A stretch of 64,000 bases of DNA. Source: Aquisalinus luteolus (GTDB lineage: Bacteria > Pseudomonadota > Alphaproteobacteria > Caulobacterales > Parvularculaceae). The stretch lies in contig NZ_VCJR02000001.1 in NCBI RefSeq assembly GCF_009712425.2, forward strand, positions 1,492,001-1,556,000, written 5' to 3'. Position 1 is the stretch's first letter. Each line of letters begins with the position of its first letter. Shown here piece by piece: positions 58,969-64,000 of the stretch. A model generated the notes under the pieces. It was not told the DNA's origin. It worked only from the letters and a program-made list of their open reading frames with translations, and ran no database searches. A program made the translations under genes and the position numbers.

Positions 58969-59718
58969 TCAATCTTTAATAATCGTATACTTGCCGCGCC
59001 CTGTCAGCGCCCCGACAACGCCATCCTCGCTGCCCAGCGAAAAGACCACGATCGGGATATGGTTTTCCCGGGTCAGCGAAATCGCCGCCTGATCCATGAC
59101 ACGCAGATCGCGCTTTAGCACATCCATATAGGAAAGCTCGTCAAAGCGTTGAGCGGACGGGTCTTTTTTGGGATCTGCTGAGTAAACGCCATCGACCTGC
59201 GTGCCCTTCATCACGGCATCGCAACCCATCTCGGCTGCCCTCAGGGCGGCTGTCGTATCCGTGGTGAAGAACGGGTTGCCGGTACCGGCAGCGAATATCA
59301 CCACCCGGCCCTTTTCCATATGGCGCAGCGCCCGGCGGCGGATATAGGGCTCGCAAACGGAAGTCATCTCGATCGCCGACATGACCCGTGTATGCACACC
59401 GATGCTTTCCAGTGCGTTCTGCATGGCCAGCGCGTTCATCACCGTTGCCAGCATGCCCATATAGTCGGCGCTTGCCCGCTCCATGCCGTTTTCGGCCATG
59501 GACAGGCCCCGGAAAATGTTGCCGCCACCAATGACGAGGCTGAGCTCGACCCCCAGGGCCAGGCCCTCCTTGATCTGGTCGGCGATCCGGTCGACCGTCT
59601 CCTGATGAATACCAAACTGGCCGGGCCCCATCAGCGCTTCGCCGGAGATCTTCAACAGGACCCGTTTGTACAGCAGATTATCCGCCTGCGCTGAGGTTTT
59701 CGCGGCGTGTTCACCCAT
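58969..59718 (-). CDS. pyrH: UMP kinase
   Basis: Amino-acid-kinase-fold enzyme phosphorylating UMP. The 249 residues contain [28 protein letters not shown], and [20 protein letters not shown] near the nucleotide site. Start MGEHAAKT (59718) has a good Shine-Dalgarno (GGGAG); the longer frame is not conserved. The C-terminal KLTIIKD-like end (RGKYTIIKD) is typical. Confidence 0.97.
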   Translation of the reverse strand: MGEHAAKTSAQADNLLYKRVLLKISGEALMGPGQFGIHQETVDRIADQIKEGLALGVELSLVIGGGNIFRGLSMAENGMERASADYMGMLATVMNALAMQNALESIGVHTRVMSAIEMTSVCEPYIRRRALRHMEKGRVVIFAAGTGNPFFTTDTTAALRAAEMGCDAVMKGTQVDGVYSADPKKDPSAQRFDELSYMDVLKRDLRVMDQAAISLTRENHIPIVVFSLGSEDGVVGALTGRGKYTIIKD

Positions 59719-59894
59719 GATCGTGCTCCCGTTCTGCAAATCGCTACCCCGCATATCACCGCCTGCCGATTCCAGCCAGTCCGTCCTTGTCACATGCACG
59801 GCTCATCTGACGAAAAAACGGCGCTGACAAGGCTTTTTGCCAGCTGCGGGTTGCTGGCGCGGCAGACAGGCACCCGTACTGCGACAGCGCCCAT

Positions 59895-59920
59895 AAAAAA
59901 GGCGCACCAACCGGTGCGCC
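59895..59920 (-). terminator. Intrinsic terminator of tsf
   Basis: Perfect 8-bp stem GGCGCACC/GGTGCGCC (59901-59908 with 59913-59920), loop AACC, followed on the minus strand by TTTTTTATGG. It separates tsf from pyrH, 25 bases after the tsf stop. Confidence 0.85.
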
Positions 59921-59944
59921 CTCTCATAACATGTATTCGAAAGA

Positions 59945-60871
59945 TCAGTTACCGCTCATCGAGGCAACTTCAGCCGCAAAGTCGGCTTCTTCCTTTTCGA
60001 CGCCTTCACCAAGCTCGAGGCGGGCAAAACCGGTCAGCTCGATCGGCGCGCCGGCATCCTTGGCGGCGTTGGCGACAACGTCGGCAATGCGGGTCTCGCC
60101 GTCGATCATGGAGATCTGCTCAAGAAGAACGGATTCCTCATAGAACTTGCGCATGCGGCCTTCGACCATCTTCTCGATGATCTGCTCCGGCTTGCCGGAA
60201 GCGCGGGCTTGGTCGGACAGGACGTCCTTCTCGCGCTTGACGACATCGGCGTCGAGTTCCTCGACCTTCAGCGCCAGCGGACGGGCAGCGGCGACATGCA
60301 TCGCAATCTGCTTGCCGACATTGGCGAGGACTTCCTTGTCGCCGGTCGATTTCAGCGCAACGATGACGCCGATCTTGCCTGCGTTTTCCGTCACGACCGT
60401 GTGGATGTAAGGCACGACGGCACCATCCTCGACGCTCAGCATGACAGCACGGCGCAGGGCCATGTTCTCGCCGATCTGGCCGACCATCTCGGTGACGAAT
60501 TCTTCGACTGTCTTGTCGGAACCCGGATATTTGGCAGCCTTCACAGCCTCGGTCGTACCGTCCGTCGTAAGGGCAACCTGGGCGATGTTCGCGACCATCT
60601 TCTGGAAGGTCTCGTTGCGGGCCACGAAGTCGGTTTCGGCATTGACCTCGACGAGGATGCCTGTGGTGCCATCAACGGCAGCAGCGACGAGACCGTCAGC
60701 AGCCGCGCGGCCGGCTTTTTTGGCGGCCTTGGACAGGCCTTTCTTGCGCAGCCAGTCGACAGCGGCTTCGACGTCGCCGTCGGTTTCTTTCAGGGCGGCT
60801 TTGCAGTCCATCATGCCTGCGCCGGTTTTATCACGCAGGTCCTTGACCATTGCAGCGGTAATGGCAGCCAT
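59945..60871 (-). CDS. tsf: Elongation factor Ts
   Basis: Nucleotide exchange factor for EF-Tu. The 308 residues contain the N-terminal UBA-like domain ([20 protein letters not shown]), [20 protein letters not shown], and [20 protein letters not shown] in the core. Strong Shine-Dalgarno AAGGAG. It follows rpsB and ends at its own terminator. Confidence 0.98.
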   Translation of the reverse strand: MAAITAAMVKDLRDKTGAGMMDCKAALKETDGDVEAAVDWLRKKGLSKAAKKAGRAAADGLVAAAVDGTTGILVEVNAETDFVARNETFQKMVANIAQVALTTDGTTEAVKAAKYPGSDKTVEEFVTEMVGQIGENMALRRAVMLSVEDGAVVPYIHTVVTENAGKIGVIVALKSTGDKEVLANVGKQIAMHVAAARPLALKVEELDADVVKREKDVLSDQARASGKPEQIIEKMVEGRMRKFYEESVLLEQISMIDGETRIADVVANAAKDAGAPIELTGFARLELGEGVEKEEADFAAEVASMSGN

Positions 60872-60962
60872 TTTAATGCTCCTTGATCTGGTTTCGGGCC
60901 GGCCCGCATAGACCGGGCCGCAACATACTGAATTGGGTCAGGCAGCTAGCCTGAAATTGTGA

Positions 60963-60980
60963 CAGGGCGATGACGCCCTG
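60963..60980 (-). other. Hairpin in the rpsB-tsf spacer
   Basis: Perfect 7-bp stem CAGGGCG/CGCCCTG around ATGA, just downstream of rpsB, with no T-run. It may act as partial attenuator or mRNA processing site that sets the rpsB to tsf ratio. Function inferred only. Confidence 0.4.
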
Positions 60981-61017
60981 CCCTCATGCTCTGGCGCACA
61001 CTGGCGCCGAACGCAGA

Positions 61018-61833
61018 TCAGGCAGAAGCCTGCTGCTCGTCCGTTTTCTCGCCTTCAGCATCAGACGCTTCGGCGGCAGGCTCTTCCAGAGCCGGCTCTG
61101 CCGGTGCCTCTTCCAGTTCGCCAAGATCGACGCCCATATCGGCGGCGCTGGCGGACAGGCCGTCGAGAACGGCGTCGGCAACGAGATTGGTGTACAGCGC
61201 GATGGCGCGGGACGCATCGTCATTACCCGGAATGATCAGGTCGATATTGTCCGGCGAGCAGTTGGTGTCGACGACAGCGACGACCGGGATGCCGAGTTTC
61301 TTGGCTTCCTGGATGGCGATCGCTTCTTTCTTCACGTCGATCACGAACATCAGGTCCGGCAGGCCGCCCATGTCGCGAATACCGCCGAGGGAAGCTTCCA
61401 GCTTTTCCTTGTCGCGCGACATGGTCAGCTGTTCTTTCTTGGTCAGGCCGACGCCGCCATTGGCGAGGGTCTCTTCCATCGCCTTCAGGCGCTTGATGGA
61501 GTTGGAGATCGTTTCCCAGTTGGTCAGCGTGCCACCGAGCCAGCGCACATTCATGTAGTATTGTGCGCAGCGCTGGGCTGCTTCCGCGATCGGCTGCTGT
61601 GCCTGGCGCTTGGTGCCGACGAACAGGACGCGGCCGCCACCGGCGACAACTTCCCGCACCTTGACAAGAGCCTGGTGCAGCATGGGAACGGTCTGGGAAA
61701 GGTCGATGATATGGACCCCGTTGCGGTCGCCGAAAATGTATTCTTTCATTTTCGGGTTCCAGCGATGGGTCTGGTGACCAAAGTGTACGCCAGCTTCCAG
61801 CAGCTGGCGCATTGAAAATTCTGGCAGCGCCAT
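61018..61833 (-). CDS. rpsB: Ribosomal protein uS2
   Basis: Small-subunit protein uS2, 271 residues. Conserved [36 protein letters not shown], and IVAVVDTN-type segment [20 protein letters not shown]. The C-terminal 40 residues form an acidic Ala/Glu-rich tail, common in alphaproteobacteria. Start MALPEFSM (61833) is the family start. Confidence 0.98.
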   Translation of the reverse strand: MALPEFSMRQLLEAGVHFGHQTHRWNPKMKEYIFGDRNGVHIIDLSQTVPMLHQALVKVREVVAGGGRVLFVGTKRQAQQPIAEAAQRCAQYYMNVRWLGGTLTNWETISNSIKRLKAMEETLANGGVGLTKKEQLTMSRDKEKLEASLGGIRDMGGLPDLMFVIDVKKEAIAIQEAKKLGIPVVAVVDTNCSPDNIDLIIPGNDDASRAIALYTNLVADAVLDGLSASAADMGVDLGELEEAPAEPALEEPAAEASDAEGEKTDEQQASA

Positions 61834-61920
61834 GAGTATTACTCCTCGGTTATGTCCTCCGCGGGAATGTGGAAGCCGACGGCCACCGAAGATCATGTCC
61901 CGCGTGTGTGATGGGGCGCG

Positions 61921-61948
61921 GCATAAGCCCAAACGCCGCTGAATTCAA
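61921..61948 (-). promoter_or_regulatory. Possible rpsB-tsf promoter
   Basis: On the minus strand TTGAAT (61943-61948) and TTATGC (61921-61926) are 16 bases apart, about 90 bases before the rpsB start. Fits a housekeeping promoter by eye only. Confidence 0.35.
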
Positions 61949-62010
61949 CCGAAAAATCGCCTGTTTTCGATGCTACTGGCCGTCCGGACACAATATACAG
62001 GCCAAGAGCA

Positions 62011-64000
62011 TCAGACGAGCTCGACGTCAGCGACGCCTTCAATCGTCTTGATTGCGCCTTTCATGGCCACGGTCGCTGCGACCTCGCCCGGCAGCTTCAT
62101 TTCGACCTCGCAGCCGGTTTCAGGCAGGTAAAGCAGGATTGAGGCCGTCCCCGTTGCTTCTGCAGGCTTGCCGCTGTCGAACAGGCGCCGGCGGATCGAC
62201 GGCAGCGCCTCGGGCGTCATCACCGATATGCGCAACTCGGCCTTGGTCGTGGCAGCAGCCCGTTCCAGCAATTGCACGCCCTCCCCGGTCAGGCGGATCT
62301 CGCCATCCCGGTCCTCGGCGGTGACCGACATCAGCACCAGCTTGCCGGGCTGGAGATGGTCCCGCGCGGCATCGAGCAGTTCAGAGAACACCGTGACCTC
62401 GAACTCGCCCGTCTGGTCCGACAGGGCGACCCAAGCGAAGGGCTTGCCGGTCTTGGACCGGCGCGGCGTGAAGGCGCGGATCACCCCGGCAATCGACAAA
62501 CTGATGCGCGTATCGGCCGCGCGCTGGGCGACCTCGGTGAACGGCACGACATTCAGCTTACGCAGGGCAGATGCATAGTCATCGAGCGGATGGCCCGAGA
62601 AATAGAAACCGATGGCGGCGCGCTCGTTGTCGAGCCTCTCCAGTGGTGGCCAGTCATCGGCCTTTTTCAACGCCGGCCGGGCGAGCGCAGGCGCTTCCGC
62701 CGCGCCAAACAGGCCACCCTGGTCGGAATTGCGCTCTTCTGCGACAGCCGAGGAATACCGCACAAGGAAGTCGGCATTGGCAAAGATCTGCGCCCGGTTC
62801 GGATGGATGGAATCAAACGCCCCGGCCTTGGCGAGGTTTTCAAAGCCGCGCTTGCCGATCATGCGCCCGTCGACGCGCTCGACGAAATCGAAGATGTCAG
62901 CAAAAGACCCGCCCTCGCGTCGTTTCTGGGCGATGTGGGCCATGGCTGCCTCGCCGACATTCTTGATCGCGCCTAGGGCATAGACGACAGCACCCTTGTC
63001 GCCGTCACCATCCGGGTCGGCCTTCACAGTAAAATCGGCCTCCGAGGCATTAACATCAGGCGCCAGTACGGTGATGCCGCTGGAACGCGCCTCCTTCATG
63101 AAAATGGCGAGCTTGTCGGTGTTGGCGCGATCGAGCGACATGGACGCGGCGAGGAATTCAGGCCCGTGATTGGCCTTCAGCCATGCTGTCTGGTAAGCGA
63201 TCCAGGCATAGGCGGCGGCGTGTGACTTGTTGAAACCGTAGCCCGCGAATTTCGCGACCATCTCGAAGATTGATTCAGCCTTGGCGCGGTCGACATTGTT
63301 TTCCTCCGCGCCTTCGACGAACCGGATCTTCTGCTTGTCCATCTCCTCTTTCTTCTTCTTGCCCATGGCGCGGCGCAGAAGGTCGGCTTCACCGAGGGAA
63401 TAGCCTGACAGGACCTGCGCGATCTGCATGACCTGCTCCTGATAGATGATGACCCCGTAGGTCTCCTTCAGGATGTTCTCCAGGAGCGGATGGAAATAAT
63501 CGGGATCCTCGCGCCCGAACTTGCGCTCGATATAGGTCGGGATGTTTTCCATCGGCCCCGGACGATAGAGCGAGACAAGCGCGATGATGTCTTCGAGAGT
63601 GTCAGGCTTCAGGCCGCGCAGGGTCGAGCGCATGCCGGTACTTTCAAGCTGGAACACGCCGACCGCCTGTCCCTCGCCCAGCATGTCGTATGTCTTGCGA
63701 TCATTGGTCGGGATATGGTCGATGTCGATCGTGACCTTGCGCTTGGCCAGTAATTCGACAGCGCGGCGGATGACGGTCAGCGTCTTCAGGCCGAGGAAGT
63801 CGAACTTCACGAGCCCTGCCGGCTCGACCCATTTCATGTTGAACTGCGTCGCCGGCATGTCGGAGCGCGGATCGCGATAGAGCGGCACCAGCTCGTCCAG
63901 CGGGCGGTCGCCAATCACCACACCGGCGGCGTGGGTCGATGCGTGGCGGTAGAGGCCCTCGAGCTTCTGAGCTTTGACCAGCAGGTCGGCGACCTGACTG
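62011..64000 (-). CDS. dnaE: DNA polymerase III alpha subunit, C-terminal part
   Basis: Replicative polymerase catalytic subunit; about 663 C-terminal residues are in the window and the frame is open to the edge. Reading into position 64000 gives LYRHASTHAAGVVIGD, so the GTG at 63921 is internal and not the start. Visible are the palm/fingers region (KFDFLGLKTLTVIRRAVELL, LVSLYRPGPMENIPTYIERK, YQEQVMQIAQVLSGYSLGEA, FNKSHAAAYAWIAYQTAWLK), then the OB domain (ISLSIAGVIRAFTPRRSKTG) and the C-terminal tail. Upstream of rpsB on the same strand with 177 bases between. Confidence 0.97.
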   Translation of the reverse strand, partial: SQVADLLVKAQKLEGLYRHASTHAAGVVIGDRPLDELVPLYRDPRSDMPATQFNMKWVEPAGLVKFDFLGLKTLTVIRRAVELLAKRKVTIDIDHIPTNDRKTYDMLGEGQAVGVFQLESTGMRSTLRGLKPDTLEDIIALVSLYRPGPMENIPTYIERKFGREDPDYFHPLLENILKETYGVIIYQEQVMQIAQVLSGYSLGEADLLRRAMGKKKKEEMDKQKIRFVEGAEENNVDRAKAESIFEMVAKFAGYGFNKSHAAAYAWIAYQTAWLKANHGPEFLAASMSLDRANTDKLAIFMKEARSSGITVLAPDVNASEADFTVKADPDGDGDKGAVVYALGAIKNVGEAAMAHIAQKRREGGSFADIFDFVERVDGRMIGKRGFENLAKAGAFDSIHPNRAQIFANADFLVRYSSAVAEERNSDQGGLFGAAEAPALARPALKKADDWPPLERLDNERAAIGFYFSGHPLDDYASALRKLNVVPFTEVAQRAADTRISLSIAGVIRAFTPRRSKTGKPFAWVALSDQTGEFEVTVFSELLDAARDHLQPGKLVLMSVTAEDRDGEIRLTGEGVQLLERAAATTKAELRISVMTPEALPSIRRRLFDSGKPAEATGTASILLYLPETGCEVEMKLPGEVAATVAMKGAIKTIEGVADVELV

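Noticed and set aside
63919-63921. GTG at 63921 as the start of the dnaE reading frame.
   Set aside because: The frame continues upstream with conserved polymerase sequence (YRHASTHAAGVV) to the window edge.

Overview
The window is a gene-dense, GC-rich (about 60% by eye) stretch of an alphaproteobacterial chromosome. The evidence is gene content and order: hflX-hfq-trkA-ntrX-ntrY-dusB beside a fused ispDF, pyruvate dehydrogenase next to eno/ftsB, pyrG-secG-tpiA-ppiD-trpE, lexA-comEC-gltX-gltA, and the lpxB-lpxI-lpxA-fabZ-lpxD-skp-bamA-rseP-dxr-cdsA-uppS-frr-pyrH-tsf-rpsB-dnaE block. A GAAC-N7-GAAC SOS box before lexA, LpxI instead of LpxH, and an E1-beta subunit carrying a lipoyl domain also fit. 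The absence of ntrBC between dusB and ntrY hints at a Hyphomonadaceae/Parvularculaceae-like lineage, but this is inference. I saw no rRNA, tRNA or CRISPR.

Layout. 1-9 kb (minus strand): hflX (3' end cut by the window), hfq, trkH, trkA, ntrX, ntrY, dusB, covering RNA regulation, potassium uptake and nitrogen/redox sensing. 9-13 kb: ispDF and pncC (plus), then a RatA/Coq10-like gene and lipA (minus), a small orphan gene and a methyltransferase. 13-22.5 kb: lpd, pdhC, pdhB, then an accessory block (exported protein, two SDRs, a response regulator and a frameshifted HWE kinase), then pdhA. 22.6-31.8 kb: ftsB, a GNAT gene, eno, a Cys/Tyr-rich lipoprotein, rpmF, a secreted protein, an AT-rich insertion, a cupin, pyrG, secG, a hydrolase and tpiA. 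31.9-41 kb (plus): ppiD, trpE, trpGDC (a deacetylase-like gene on the minus strand separates trpE from trpG), an AT-rich DUF2971 gene, a palindrome-rich noncoding region and lexA. 41-46 kb: comEC (minus), gltX and gltA (plus). 46-64 kb: the long minus-strand cell-envelope and translation block, ending in dnaE, whose 5' end lies outside the window.

Most of the window is core metabolism. It makes acetyl-CoA (PDH with its own lipoyl synthase nearby), feeds it to citrate synthase, and builds lipid A, phospholipid and undecaprenyl precursors together with the machinery that inserts outer-membrane proteins. The regions that stand out against this backbone are: (i) an AT-poor-in-GC one-gene segment at 26.8-27.3 kb flanked by a 14-bp direct repeat that re-creates the last codons of the upstream gene; (ii) a DUF2971 gene at 38.9 kb with clearly foreign base composition, followed by a 580-bp region holding three strong palindromes; (iii) an HWE sensor kinase split by a one-base frameshift; and (iv) a lipoprotein with a mirror-symmetric six-cysteine pattern. 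Seven intrinsic terminators, all on the minus strand, divide the long minus-strand runs into transcription units.
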